Positions 43,422 through 52,329 are shown, counted from the first letter of the stretch. The stretch: 60,729 bases of DNA from an uncultured Muribaculaceae bacterium (GCA_910578035.1 CAJTOB010000011.1:1-60729), one strand, 5' to 3'. Made by a program: numbers and translations. Notes: generated by a model not told the origin, from the sequence alone.

Positions 43422-43997
43422 ATGACCTACGAACAACCTCAATTGCCCTACGACAACGATGCCCTCGAACCTGTCATCAGCCGACGCACCGTCGAATTCC
43501 ACTATGGCAAACACGAGAAAGCATATATCGACAATCTCAACAAACTCATCAAAGGCACCGAGTTCGAAGACATGGAACTCGAAGAAATAATTGCCCACGC
43601 CCAGGGGCCTCTCTTCAACAATGCCTCGCAGGCCTGGAATCATATATTTTATTTCTTCTCCTTCTCTCCCGACGGCCGACGCGAGCCTCAGGGCGACCTC
43701 CGCAAGGCCATCGACCGCGAATTCGGCTCCTTCGAAAAATTCAAGGAAGCTTTCGTCGATGCCGGCGTCGGCCTATTCGGCTCAGGCTGGGTATGGCTCT
43801 CGCGCGACGAAAACGGCAAGCTTTTCATCACCCAGGGTCCGAACGCCGCAAACCCCATCACGGTCGGACTCACGCCCCTGCTCACTTTCGACGTATGGGA
43901 ACACGCATACTATCTCGACTATCAGAACCGCCGCGCCGATGCCCTCAAACAACTGTGGGATATCGTTGACTGGGCTGTAGTCGAAAGCAGATACTGA
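43422..43997 (+). CDS. sod: Superoxide dismutase (Fe/Mn)
   Basis: Dismutes superoxide in the cytoplasm. The 191 residues have the metal ligands His27 (FHYGKHEKAY), His74 (WNHIFYF), Asp157 and His161 (FDVWEHAYYLDY). Residues FGSGW (119-123) are conserved. Bacteroidales enzymes of this type can work with Fe or Mn. It is monocistronic and followed by a terminator; no clear promoter was seen. Confidence 0.96.
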   Translation: MTYEQPQLPYDNDALEPVISRRTVEFHYGKHEKAYIDNLNKLIKGTEFEDMELEEIIAHAQGPLFNNASQAWNHIFYFFSFSPDGRREPQGDLRKAIDREFGSFEKFKEAFVDAGVGLFGSGWVWLSRDENGKLFITQGPNAANPITVGLTPLLTFDVWEHAYYLDYQNRRADALKQLWDIVDWAVVESRY

Positions 43998-44050
43998 CAA
44001 CGCCACAGAACAGAAATAGCACTTTAGTTTTAGCATAATGTGATGAATGG

Positions 44051-44085
44051 AAAGGGAGGTACTCGTGAGAGCACCTCTTTTTCTC
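44051..44085 (+). terminator. Terminator after sod
   Basis: Stem GAGGT-A-CTC / GAG-C-ACCTC with one mismatch and a GTGA loop, flanked by AAAGG and CTTTTTCTC. Confidence 0.75.
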
Positions 44086-44087
44086 GT

Positions 44088-44119
44088 TTTGGAGGTTAGC
44101 GGCTTTTTGCGTATCTTTG
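44088..44119 (+). promoter_or_regulatory. Promoter of the 184-residue gene / polyprenyl synthase operon
   Basis: TTTG (44088-44091), 20 bp, TATCTTTG (44112-44119): full consensus. The ATG is 26 bp downstream at 44145. Confidence 0.75.
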
Positions 44120-44144
44120 TGAGGAAAATCAAGCAATATCCGCC

Positions 44145-44699
44145 ATGCTTCTGCCTCACAGCGTCTATGTCATTCTCATTCTTGGTCTTAGCGCTATTGC
44201 TGCAGGATTCGTAGTCTACGTCCTGCTCAAGGCTGTTCCGCGTAATGCCGACGCCTCGCGCGGTCTGCGCGGCTGTGTCGGCCTCATTGCCTTCCTCTTC
44301 ATTTTGCCGGCTCTCATGGGCGCCCTCATGTGGGCTCTGCCTCATTCTATTGTCATCAGCGCGGGCCCCGGCAACACACATCACCGGGAAGAAGCCCTTT
44401 TCACATGCCCTGCCGCAATAAAGAGCCGATATAATCCGTCAGATTTCGACCTCGGCAAGACACATATAATAAACCGCAGCGACAACGACATGGCGATATA
44501 CCGTGCGAACCCGGACGAAGACGCGCTCAAAGCAGCCGCCATGACTCCCGCCATAGTAATCCCGGCCAACAGCTGCACAGCCATAGAACCCGAATATCTT
44601 CCCGATTACTATTTCGAAAGACCCGATATAAGCCCACAGGACATGAGCGCAAGCTCAAGACCGCGCTGGGTGCTCGACTATATGCCTACAAACCACTGA
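44145..44699 (+). CDS. Membrane protein of unknown function
   Basis: The 184 residues have two N-terminal membrane segments (VYVILILGLSAIAAGFVVYV and GLIAFLFILPALMGALMWAL) and a ~110-residue extracytoplasmic or cytoplasmic tail (IINRSDNDMAIYR, AIVIPANSCTAIEPEYLP). No family is recognised. It is the first gene after a consensus promoter and precedes the polyprenyl synthase by 7 bp. Confidence 0.75.
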   Translation: MLLPHSVYVILILGLSAIAAGFVVYVLLKAVPRNADASRGLRGCVGLIAFLFILPALMGALMWALPHSIVISAGPGNTHHREEALFTCPAAIKSRYNPSDFDLGKTHIINRSDNDMAIYRANPDEDALKAAAMTPAIVIPANSCTAIEPEYLPDYYFERPDISPQDMSASSRPRWVLDYMPTNH

Positions 44700-44706
44700 C
44701 AACGAT

Positions 44707-45672
44707 ATGGAATATTCCCTCGAATACTTTTCAGCAGCCGTAGAGACTGCCGTCAAAAACCTTTCTTTCCCCTCTACAGCACCCAGGCTCTTCGAGCCGG
44801 TGCGCTACACCCTCGAAAGCGGCGGCAAACGCCTGCGTCCGGTGCTTCTTCTGTCGGTATTCGCGGCTTTGAGCCGCCGCGACATCGCCGAAGCCATGAA
44901 CCAGGCCCTCGGCATCGAGATTTTCCATAACTTCACCCTCCTGCACGACGACGTGATGGACAAGGCCGACCTGCGCCGCGGACGCCCCACCGTGCATCGC
45001 CGCTGGAACGAGAACGCCGCCATTATCTCGGGCGACGCCATGCTCACCTATGCCTCGATGCTCATGTCGAAGTGCCCCGCCGACCGTCTGGCCGCCGTCA
45101 ACGAGTGCTTCAACACCACCGCAATGGGCGTCTACGAAGGGCAGCAGCTCGACATGGAGTTCGAACGCCGCATGAACGTGACCGTCGACGAATATATCGA
45201 AATGATAAAGCTGAAAACCTCAGTTCTTCTCGCCGGAGCATGCTCTATAGGCGCCATAATGGCCGAAGCGACCCCGGAAATCAGCGAAAAACTATATGAC
45301 TACGGCCTGGCCCTCGGCATAGCCTTCCAGCTGCGCGACGACTGGCTCGACACCTTCGGCGACCCTGCCATATTCGGCAAGGAAATCGGCGGCGACATTC
45401 TCAACCGCAAGAAAACATGGCTCCTTATCACGGCCCTCGGCGAAAGCGAGGGCGAGCTTGCCGCCATTCTGGCCGAGAACCCCACAGACCATATACTCAT
45501 TGAGCGCGTACGCGGCGTCTACGACCGCCTCAATCTCAATGAACGCTGCTCTGCTCTGGCCGAAAGCTACTCGCAAAAGGCAATAGAAGCCATTGAAAGC
45601 ATTGAAATGGACGCCGATGCGCGCCGTTTCTTTATCGAACTCGCCAAAAACGCCTCTACCCGCTCGCATTGA
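44707..45672 (+). CDS. Trans polyprenyl diphosphate synthase
   Basis: Extends allylic diphosphates with isopentenyl diphosphate. The 321 residues have both Asp-rich motifs, DDVMD (81-85) and DDWLD (211-215), plus ESGGKRLRP (37-45). Size and motifs fit a long-chain (quinone side chain) or farnesyl/geranylgeranyl synthase; the chain length is not decided here. The stop overlaps the TatD gene by 4 bp. Confidence 0.93.
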   Translation: MEYSLEYFSAAVETAVKNLSFPSTAPRLFEPVRYTLESGGKRLRPVLLLSVFAALSRRDIAEAMNQALGIEIFHNFTLLHDDVMDKADLRRGRPTVHRRWNENAAIISGDAMLTYASMLMSKCPADRLAAVNECFNTTAMGVYEGQQLDMEFERRMNVTVDEYIEMIKLKTSVLLAGACSIGAIMAEATPEISEKLYDYGLALGIAFQLRDDWLDTFGDPAIFGKEIGGDILNRKKTWLLITALGESEGELAAILAENPTDHILIERVRGVYDRLNLNERCSALAESYSQKAIEAIESIEMDADARRFFIELAKNASTRSH

Positions 45673-46433
45673 TGATAGATACCCACACACATATCTACGA
45701 CACGGCTTTCGGCTCGCCCGAGGGCTCATGCGAAGCCGTAGACCGCGCCATTGCCGCAGGCGTAGACATGATGATACTGCCCAACGTAGACCTCGAATCG
45801 ATAGAACCAATCAAAGCCCTCCATGCGGCACGTCCGCAGGCCACGGCGATGGCCATGGGGCTACACCCTACCGAACTGGGCTCCGACTGGCGGGCCACCG
45901 TCGCCCCTATTGAGGCCGAACTGCGCCGTGGAGGCTATTGCGCTGTAGGCGAAGTAGGCATCGACCTATACTGGGATAAGACCTACGAACGCGAACAAAT
46001 GCTTGCCTTCGACGCCCAGCTCTCGCTTGCCGAAGAGCTGTCGCTCCCGGTCATTATCCATTGCCGCGAAGGCCTCGACCGCACCCTCGAAGTGCTTCAG
46101 GGGCATAATGTCGACGCCGTATTCCACAGTTTCGGAGGCACTGTCGCCGACGCCGAACGCATAATGAAAGCCGGCGACTACTACTTCGGCATCAACGGCA
46201 TAGTCACCTTCAAAAACTCGGGGCTGAAGGCAACACTCCCCGCTCTCCCTGCCGACCGCATTCTCACCGAGACCGACTCGCCCTACCTCGCCCCGGTGCC
46301 CTACCGCGGCAAGCGCAACGAAAGCTCCTACATACCCCTCATCGTAGCCGCCATCGCCGACGCCACCGCCCGCACCGCCGCCGAAGTCGCCGCACTGACC
46401 ACAGCAAACGCCCGCACCCTCTTCTCCTTATGA
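45669..46433 (+). CDS. TatD family metal-dependent DNase
   Basis: The 254 residues start with the metal motif MIDTHTHIYD (His5, His7) and show GLHPTE, VGEVGIDLYW, LPVIIHCREG, FHSFGG and LTETDSPYLAP, all typical of TatD. It is likely a 3'-5' exonuclease or a D-aminoacyl-tRNA-type hydrolase relative. Its start overlaps the synthase gene (ATGA). Confidence 0.95.
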   Translation: MMIDTHTHIYDTAFGSPEGSCEAVDRAIAAGVDMMILPNVDLESIEPIKALHAARPQATAMAMGLHPTELGSDWRATVAPIEAELRRGGYCAVGEVGIDLYWDKTYEREQMLAFDAQLSLAEELSLPVIIHCREGLDRTLEVLQGHNVDAVFHSFGGTVADAERIMKAGDYYFGINGIVTFKNSGLKATLPALPADRILTETDSPYLAPVPYRGKRNESSYIPLIVAAIADATARTAAEVAALTTANARTLFSL

Positions 46434-46484
46434 CAACCCACGGCAAACCATTCTGAGATAAAACCCTAAACCATCATTATACAT

Positions 46485-47669
46485 ATGTCGAAAATAGGAT
46501 CTGTAACCACTGCCCGCGGCCGCAAGGCGCTCCTGCTCGGCAGCGGAGAATTAGGTAAAGAAGTTGCAATCGAGCTCCAGCGCATGGGAGTCGAAGTTGT
46601 CGCCTGCGACAAGTATGCCGGCGCACCGGCCATGCAGGTGGCCCACCGCTGTCATGTGTTCAACATGCTCGACCCCGTCGAACTGCGCCGTGTCATCGAA
46701 CTCGAAAAGCCCGACCACATCATTCCCGAGGTAGAAGCGATAGCAACACCCGTGCTGGTAGAGCTCGAGAAAGAAGGCTACAACGTAACCCCGACCGCCA
46801 CAGCCGCATTCCTCACCATGAACCGCGAAGGAATCCGCCGTCTGGCCGCCGAAGATCTCGGCCTGCCCACCTCGCCCTACCGCTTCGCCGAAACCTACGA
46901 TGAATTCCGCGCTGCTATCGACGCCATCGGTCTGCCGGTGGTAGTCAAGCCCGTAATGAGCTCGTCGGGCCACGGCCAGAGCACTGTCCGCACCGCCGAC
47001 CAGATCGACGAGGCATGGCGCGAAGCCCAGGAAGGCGGACGCGCCGGCGCCGGACGTGTAATCGTAGAAGGGTTCGTTGATTTCGACTATGAAATTACCC
47101 TGCTCACCGTGCGCAGCATATCGGGCACCGTATTCTGCGAGCCTATCGGCCACATTCAGGTCAACGGCGACTACCGCGAATCCTGGCAGCCCCAGCCCAT
47201 GACCAACAAGGCTCTCGAGAACGCCCGCAACATAGCCAAGGCCATCACCGACGCCCTCGGCGGCTACGGCATCTTCGGCGTAGAGCTGTTTGTGAAAGGC
47301 GACCACGTGATATTCAGCGAAGTATCGCCGCGCCCCCACGACACCGGCATGGTAACCATGATTTCGCAGGACCTGAGCGAATTTGCCCTCCACGCCCGCG
47401 CTCTGCTCGGCCTCCCCGTGCCTGCGGTTCGCTTCTACGGCCCCTCGGCCTCTCGTGCCGTTGTGGTTGAAGGCGACACCGACACAGTAGAATTCGGCAA
47501 TCTCGACAAAGTTCTTGCCGAGCCCGGCACACAGATGCGTATCTTCGGCAAGCCCGAAGTGCACGGACACCGCCGCATGGCCGTGATTCTCGGCACGGAC
47601 GACACCCTCGAAGGCGCCCGCGACAAAGCCAAGCGCGCCCTTGACGCCCTCGAAGTAACCGTCTACTAA
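46485..47669 (+). CDS. purT: Formate-dependent GAR transformylase
   Basis: Adds formate to GAR with ATP in purine synthesis. The 394 residues have an ATP-grasp fold: LLLGSGELGKEVAIELQR, IIPEVEAIAT, VVVKPVMSSSGHGQS, GVELFVKGDHVIFSEVSPRPHDTG and a C-terminal RRMAVILGTDDTLEGARDKA. Length and motifs are standard. It appears alone, 51 bp after the TatD gene. Confidence 0.96.
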   Translation: MSKIGSVTTARGRKALLLGSGELGKEVAIELQRMGVEVVACDKYAGAPAMQVAHRCHVFNMLDPVELRRVIELEKPDHIIPEVEAIATPVLVELEKEGYNVTPTATAAFLTMNREGIRRLAAEDLGLPTSPYRFAETYDEFRAAIDAIGLPVVVKPVMSSSGHGQSTVRTADQIDEAWREAQEGGRAGAGRVIVEGFVDFDYEITLLTVRSISGTVFCEPIGHIQVNGDYRESWQPQPMTNKALENARNIAKAITDALGGYGIFGVELFVKGDHVIFSEVSPRPHDTGMVTMISQDLSEFALHARALLGLPVPAVRFYGPSASRAVVVEGDTDTVEFGNLDKVLAEPGTQMRIFGKPEVHGHRRMAVILGTDDTLEGARDKAKRALDALEVTVY

Positions 47670-47710
47670 CCGGTCTGTCGTAGCAGACTGTGTCGTAATA
47701 TTGTTAAGTG

Positions 47711-47733
47711 CGGGCGCGCGTTTGGCGCGCCCG
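47711..47733. repeat. GC-rich palindrome, copy 1
   Basis: CGGGCGCGC-gtttg-GCGCGCCCG, a 9-bp perfect stem with a 5-base loop, 41 bp after the purT stop. May act as terminator or mRNA end. Confidence 0.8.
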
Positions 47734-47767
47734 TATCTAAATCACTGACAATCGACTCATTCTCGGC

Positions 47768-47788
47768 GGGCGCGCCGAACGCGCGCCC
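47768..47788. repeat. GC-rich palindrome, copy 2 (inverted)
   Basis: GGGCGCGC-cgaac-GCGCGCCC. Read on the other strand it is nearly identical to copy 1 (GGGGCGCGCGTTCGGCGCGCCC), so the two are inverted copies of one element 34 bp apart. Confidence 0.8.
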
Positions 47789-47805
47789 CTACTGTAATCT
47801 GCACT

Positions 47806-48315
47806 ATGAAAAATTTTCTACTCGGACTGATAGTATTTGTATTTCTGCTGGTGCTGATGTTTGGCGTCGTTCTGCTGGAGCATACCGTAGTAGACTGGTG
47901 GATACCGGCATGCGCGGCTGCCTTCATAGCAGTGGCAACGATACCGATAACTGTAATTATACGCAGCAAGAAAGGGCTGAAAACAGGTGTGACGGCATAT
48001 CTGATCCACCTCGCAGCCGCAGGCATAATAGCTTTCACTGGTATAATGTCTTTAAACCACTTTCTACCCGGCACCAACGAGCACCACGAAGACGGCATTG
48101 TGGTTCAGAAATATACCAAGACACGCAATCAGGGCAGCGGGCGGCGCGGACGCCGCATGCGCAAGGTGACAGACTACTACATCTGCGTACAGTTGCCCGA
48201 CAGCACCCGCATGGAGCAATCGGTAAGCATCGAACGCTACAACCGCATACGCTCCGGCGCTAAAATAGATCTCACCGTCCGCACGGGCTTTCTCGGATGG
48301 AGAATCGTTAATTAG
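47806..48315 (+). CDS. Small membrane protein of unknown function
   Basis: The 169 residues have three membrane segments (FLLGLIVFVFLLVLMFGVVL, PACAAAFIAVATIPITVII, IHLAAAGIIAFTGIMSL) and a basic soluble tail (GSGRRGRRMRKVTDYYICVQ, IDLTVRTGFLGWRIVN) that may form a beta domain. No family is recognised. No clear promoter lies in the palindrome-rich gap before it. Confidence 0.7.
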   Translation: MKNFLLGLIVFVFLLVLMFGVVLLEHTVVDWWIPACAAAFIAVATIPITVIIRSKKGLKTGVTAYLIHLAAAGIIAFTGIMSLNHFLPGTNEHHEDGIVVQKYTKTRNQGSGRRGRRMRKVTDYYICVQLPDSTRMEQSVSIERYNRIRSGAKIDLTVRTGFLGWRIVN

Positions 48316-48404
48316 TTAGGAATTAGGAGTTAGGAGTTAGGAGTTAGAAGATGCGGCGATGGCAAACTTCTAACTTCTAACTCCTAATTTCTAATTTCTA
48401 ATTA
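48316..48404. repeat. TTAGGAG heptamer repeats forming a long inverted repeat
   Basis: The left arm (48316-48350) is a run of ttaggag-like heptamers; the right arm (48367-48404) is the complementary cttctaa/ctcctaa run. They can fold into an imperfect stem of about 35 bp with a 16-base loop. It lies between two convergent genes and touches the serine dehydratase stop. Confidence 0.8.
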
Positions 48405-49601
48405 TTTTATGACTGCGAGGCCGCCGAGGGCGGTTTCTTTGTATAGAGAGGGTATGTCGTGGCCGGTCTGCTTCATCACCTCGACAATGCGGTCGAATGT
48501 CACGCGGTGCTTGCCGTCGGAGAAGGCGGCATAGAGGTTGGCGTCGAGAGCGCGGGCGGCGGCATATGCATTGCGCTCTATGCATGGTATCTGCACGAGA
48601 CCGCACACCGGGTCGCACGTCAGGCCGAGGTGGTGTTCGAGACCCATTTCGGCCGAGTATTCTATCTGAGCCACAGTGCCTCCGAAAAGCTGCGAGGCGG
48701 CTGCGGCAGCCATGGCACACGCCACGCCGACCTCTCCCTGGCAACCGACCTCGGCACCCGACACGGAAGCATTCTGCTTCACGACGTTGCCGAAAAGTCC
48801 GGCCGTAGCGAGCGCACGGAGTATGCGCTTCTCGCTGAAGCCCTTGGAGGTATAAAGATGGTAAAGCACGGCCGGAACCACGCCGCAAGAGCCGCATGTA
48901 GGAGCCGTCACAATCCTGCCGCCGGCGGCATTTTCTTCAGACACTGCAAGAGCATAGGCATAGACGAGACCGCGGCTTTTGAGCGATTTATTGTAGCCCT
49001 CGGCATGCACGTAGTAGCTCACGGCCTTGCGGCGCACACCAAGACCGCCAGGGAGCACCCCTTCGGCCTCAATGCCGCGCTCTACAGCAGCTTTCATAAC
49101 GCCCCACACCTCGGCAAGATAATCCCATATGGCGGCGCCTTCGCACTCATCGACATACTCCCAGTAGCTCGTACCGTTTTCCTCGCAATATTTCATTATA
49201 TCGCTGATGCGGGTAAGCGGGTATATGTCGGGGCCGGCGCTGCGGGGCTGTCCTTCCTCGACGATGTCTCCGCCGCCGACAGAATAGACCGTCCAGCTGT
49301 CGAACTCCGAACCGTCTGCGCCAAAGGCGCGGAAGGTCATTCCGTTGGTATGGAACGGAAGCACCGTTTCGGGCTTCCATAGGATTTCTGTCGGAGCCAC
49401 GCCTGTGAGGACTTCGAGAATGGCCTGGTCGGTAAGGTGACCGCGCCCGGTGGCCGCCAGAGCGCCATAGAGAGTCACCTCATATCGCAGTGCCCGGTCG
49501 CGCGTGCGTTCCACAAATATTTCCGCGGCTTTGCGCGGCCCCATAGTGTGCGAGCTACTGGGCCCAAGCCCAATCTTATAAAGCTGACGTAGAGACTCCA
49601 T
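48402..49601 (-). CDS. sdaA: L-serine ammonia-lyase (iron-sulfur type)
   Basis: Deaminates serine to pyruvate. The 399 residues join the beta (SSHTMGPRKAAEIF) and alpha (TAPTCGSCGVVPAVLYHLY, GLTCDPVCGLVQIPCIERNA) parts of the enzyme in one chain, with the cysteines for a 4Fe-4S cluster. The C-terminus ends TALGGLAVIK. Standard length for the single-chain form. Confidence 0.95.
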   Translation of the reverse strand: MESLRQLYKIGLGPSSSHTMGPRKAAEIFVERTRDRALRYEVTLYGALAATGRGHLTDQAILEVLTGVAPTEILWKPETVLPFHTNGMTFRAFGADGSEFDSWTVYSVGGGDIVEEGQPRSAGPDIYPLTRISDIMKYCEENGTSYWEYVDECEGAAIWDYLAEVWGVMKAAVERGIEAEGVLPGGLGVRRKAVSYYVHAEGYNKSLKSRGLVYAYALAVSEENAAGGRIVTAPTCGSCGVVPAVLYHLYTSKGFSEKRILRALATAGLFGNVVKQNASVSGAEVGCQGEVGVACAMAAAAASQLFGGTVAQIEYSAEMGLEHHLGLTCDPVCGLVQIPCIERNAYAAARALDANLYAAFSDGKHRVTFDRIVEVMKQTGHDIPSLYKETALGGLAVIK

Positions 49602-49622
49602 CGTTTTAATTATGGATTATGG

Positions 49623-49690
49623 ATTATGAATTATGGCCGTTGAGGCTTTTTCTTTTTAATTATGAATTGTGGCCGTTGGGGCTCTTTATA
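49623..49690. repeat. Two tandem ~36-bp direct repeats
   Basis: attatgaattatggccgttg...(49623-49658) and attatgaattgtggccgttg...(49659-~49690) are imperfect direct copies in the leader of serine dehydratase. Further ATTATG-type units flank both sides (49612-49640 and 49713-49742) in inverted orientation. Confidence 0.7.
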
Positions 49691-49695
49691 GATTA

Positions 49696-49703
49696 CAAAT
49701 ATA
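49696..49703 (-). promoter_or_regulatory. -7 element of sdaA
   Basis: TATATTTG on the minus strand, 95 bp before the ATG at 49601. The tandem repeats lie in the resulting leader. Confidence 0.4.
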
Positions 49704-49741
49704 AGACTTTCAATTCATAATTCATAACCCATAATTCATAA

Positions 49742-51355
49742 TTATTGTTGTGAGCCGAAGGTTTCTTTGATGTTCCAGACGGCAACCGAGCCGATGAGGA
49801 GCAGGACGCCGCTCACCACGAGCATGCCTACCGTGAGGGGGGCACCGTTGGCGGCCGGCGGGAAGCAGTGCAGGATTGCGCCGCCACATAGCGCCGCCAC
49901 AATCTGGGGTATGGTGATTGTGCAGTTGAACAGGCCCAGATATGTGCCTATGTTGCCTCCACTCAGAGCATTGGTGAGGATTGTAAACGGCATTGAAAGC
50001 ATTGCCGCCCAGGCGCAACCCATCAAGGCATAGCTGATGCCGAGCACATACTGGCTGTGAATGAAGTAGACCGAAATGAAGCCGACGGCGCCGATGAGGA
50101 GGCTGAGCGAGTAGGCAAGTTTGCGGCGACGGAAGCCGGCAAGGACAACGGCCCAGAGCACCGCGGCTATGGCCTGGATAGCAAGGAGATTGCCGTTCCA
50201 GTCGCCTGCATTCTGATAGGCTTTGGTCGAGGGGTCGAGCACGGTCTTGTAGTTAAGTTCTATTTCGTTGGGGGTGCCGATAGCAGGCAGTGCCGATGTC
50301 TGTTCGAGCACATATTCGCCTGTGTTGTCATCGAGTTTGGCTATATGGGCCATCGTAAGCTCGGTGCCGGGCTCAAGGAGCGAGAGTACGGTGGCTGCGC
50401 CGTCGGGCGTGAGAGTCAGCTGTCCGTTTTCAATTACGGGCTGCTTTCCGGCGAAGAAATATTTGTCGTCATAGGGTTTGCCGTCGATAGTGACGCCGGT
50501 AACTTCCTGAACCGAAGGCGCGTCGAAAGCCTGGAGGGCAACAGCGTCGGTAGAATACGTCCACATATACAGGAAAGCGGCCCAACAGAAGAACTGTACC
50601 AGACCTACCGTCCAGAACACCTTGGGCGCCTTCACCAGAAGCCTGAACATGTTTTCTTTCTGCCCTTTCTCTTCTTTGGCAGTCTCAATGCCGTGGAAAG
50701 CGGCATACTCGGCGGGCGGCATTTCCCGCACCTTGGCGAAGGTATATACCACACAGAGCAGCAGAATGAAAGCACCGAGGTAGAAAGCCCATGTGACTGT
50801 CGGGGGCACCTCGCCGGCGGGGGCTGTATTGCTGAGGAACCATGCGAGCACAAAGGGGGCCACATAGCCCACGACCGAGCCGGCATTGCAGAGGAAGGAC
50901 TGAATGGAGTATGCGAGACCTTTCTGGCGCTCGTTGACCATATCGCCGACGAGCATTTTGAAGGGCTGCATGGCCATGTTGATAGATGTGTCGAGGAGCA
51001 TGAGCATCACCAGACCGAAGATTATGGCCTGCGAAATTGCGAGGCCGAGGCTGCCGGCATTAGGCAGAAAGCACATCACAACGATGGCAACGACCGCTCC
51101 GACAAGCAGATACGGCAGACGGCGTCCGAAGCGGTTCCATGTGCGGTCGCTGGCAGAACCGACTATCGGCTGCACGATGAGGCCCATCAGAGGCGGAAGA
51201 ATCCAGAAGTAACTGAGGTCGTGAGGGTCGGCGCCGATTGTAGAGAAAATACGGCTGACCTGCGAGCTTTGCAGCGCATATGCTATCTGGACGCCGAAGA
51301 AGCCGAAACTGAGGTTCCATAGCTTCCAGAAGCTCAAATCGCGTTGGTCTTTCAT
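49742..51355 (-). CDS. MFS transporter, sugar (GPH/SLC45-like)
   Basis: The 537 residues form about 12 membrane segments with the SLC45/sucrose-like pattern: LSFWKLWNLSFGFFGVQIAYALQ, ILPPLMGLIVQPIVGSASDR, WNRFGRRLPYLLVGA. A non-membrane insert of roughly 130 residues (~260-390, FDAPSVQEVTGVTIDGKPYD ... AYQNAGDWNG) sits in one loop, probably on the periplasmic side. The expected substrate is a di- or oligosaccharide. It is 53 bp downstream of nfo on the same strand. Confidence 0.88.
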   Translation of the reverse strand: MKDQRDLSFWKLWNLSFGFFGVQIAYALQSSQVSRIFSTIGADPHDLSYFWILPPLMGLIVQPIVGSASDRTWNRFGRRLPYLLVGAVVAIVVMCFLPNAGSLGLAISQAIIFGLVMLMLLDTSINMAMQPFKMLVGDMVNERQKGLAYSIQSFLCNAGSVVGYVAPFVLAWFLSNTAPAGEVPPTVTWAFYLGAFILLLCVVYTFAKVREMPPAEYAAFHGIETAKEEKGQKENMFRLLVKAPKVFWTVGLVQFFCWAAFLYMWTYSTDAVALQAFDAPSVQEVTGVTIDGKPYDDKYFFAGKQPVIENGQLTLTPDGAATVLSLLEPGTELTMAHIAKLDDNTGEYVLEQTSALPAIGTPNEIELNYKTVLDPSTKAYQNAGDWNGNLLAIQAIAAVLWAVVLAGFRRRKLAYSLSLLIGAVGFISVYFIHSQYVLGISYALMGCAWAAMLSMPFTILTNALSGGNIGTYLGLFNCTITIPQIVAALCGGAILHCFPPAANGAPLTVGMLVVSGVLLLIGSVAVWNIKETFGSQQ

Positions 51356-51408
51356 GAATAGAGAAGTAAAAATGTTAGTAAGTAAGTATTTATTGAATCA
51401 AAATATTG

Positions 51409-52257
51409 TCATGAATTGTCGGCGGCGCCCCGCAGCCACGCTATCTCCATCTGCCACAGCGAGGGGTCGGGTGTTTCGAGTATCAGAGGTATGCCGTCGA
51501 GGCGCGTATCGGCCATCAGAAGGCTGAAAAACGACGAACCAAGCTCACCCTTGCCGATGGAAGCATGGCGGTCTACGCGCGATGCAAGCGGCTTGAGCGA
51601 GTCGTTGATATGCATGCCGCGAAGGTAAGCAAAGCCGACGGTTTCGTCAAACTCCCGCCAGGTGGCCTCGTAAGCCTCTGGAGTAGACATGTCGTAGCCG
51701 GCGGCGAAAGCATGGCAGGTGTCTATGCAGACTCCGACGCGGCTCTTGTCGGCCACACCGTCGATGATGCGGGCGAGCTGAGCGAATGTATAGCCCAGGT
51801 TGGAGCCTTGTCCGGCCATATTCTCTATTACCGCCGTGACGCCTTCGGTGCGCTCGAGCGCATAGTTTATCGATGCTGCCACGAGGTCGAGAGCGGCCTC
51901 TTCGTCCAGTTCGCGCATATGGGAGCCGGGGTGAAAATTGAGGCGGTCGAGCCCGAGAGAGGCCACACGACGCATCTGCTCCGTAAAACTGTCGCGCGAC
52001 AGCTTGAGCTTGCGGGCATCGGGCGAACACAGATTGAGAAGGAGCGATGCATGCGGAAGTATCTGAGCCGATGTGTAGCCGCATTCGGCGCAGGCAGCAC
52101 GAAAGCGCCCGGCCTCGCCGTCGGGATATGCCGGATAGCGCCAAAGTCTGGGGTCTACAGGGCAGAACGCAAATGCAGACGCGCCTAAAGCCTTGGCTTT
52201 AAGCGGTATTTCGCCCACTGCGGGCAGATTATCTATGTGCGCTCCTAAATACTTCAA
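51409..52257 (-). CDS. nfo: Deoxyribonuclease IV (AP endonuclease)
   Basis: Cuts DNA at abasic sites in base excision repair. The 282 residues have metal ligand motifs NFHPGSH, AVIENMAGQGSNLG, GVCIDTCHAFAAGYD, HINDSL and DRHASIGKGELG. The length is normal. A consensus promoter lies upstream; the MFS transporter follows. Confidence 0.96.
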   Translation of the reverse strand: MKYLGAHIDNLPAVGEIPLKAKALGASAFAFCPVDPRLWRYPAYPDGEAGRFRAACAECGYTSAQILPHASLLLNLCSPDARKLKLSRDSFTEQMRRVASLGLDRLNFHPGSHMRELDEEAALDLVAASINYALERTEGVTAVIENMAGQGSNLGYTFAQLARIIDGVADKSRVGVCIDTCHAFAAGYDMSTPEAYEATWREFDETVGFAYLRGMHINDSLKPLASRVDRHASIGKGELGSSFFSLLMADTRLDGIPLILETPDPSLWQMEIAWLRGAADNS

Positions 52258-52279
52258 ATCACAAACGGGAAAATTTCTC

Positions 52280-52312
52280 CAAATTTAGTAAAATTTCCCC
52301 AATCGCCGCAAA
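52280..52312 (-). promoter_or_regulatory. Promoter of nfo
   Basis: On the minus strand TTTG (52309-52312), 21 bp, TAAATTTG (52280-52287). The ATG is 23 bp further at 52257. Confidence 0.65.
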
Positions 52313-52329
52313 TCGGCACACGAAAATTA

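Noticed and set aside
46551..47570. 339-codon frame antisense to purT
   Set aside because: Shadow; purT is a clear complete gene.
49602..49741. tRNA or riboswitch in the sdaA leader
   Set aside because: The repeats are simple direct and inverted copies; no cloverleaf or known riboswitch core is seen.
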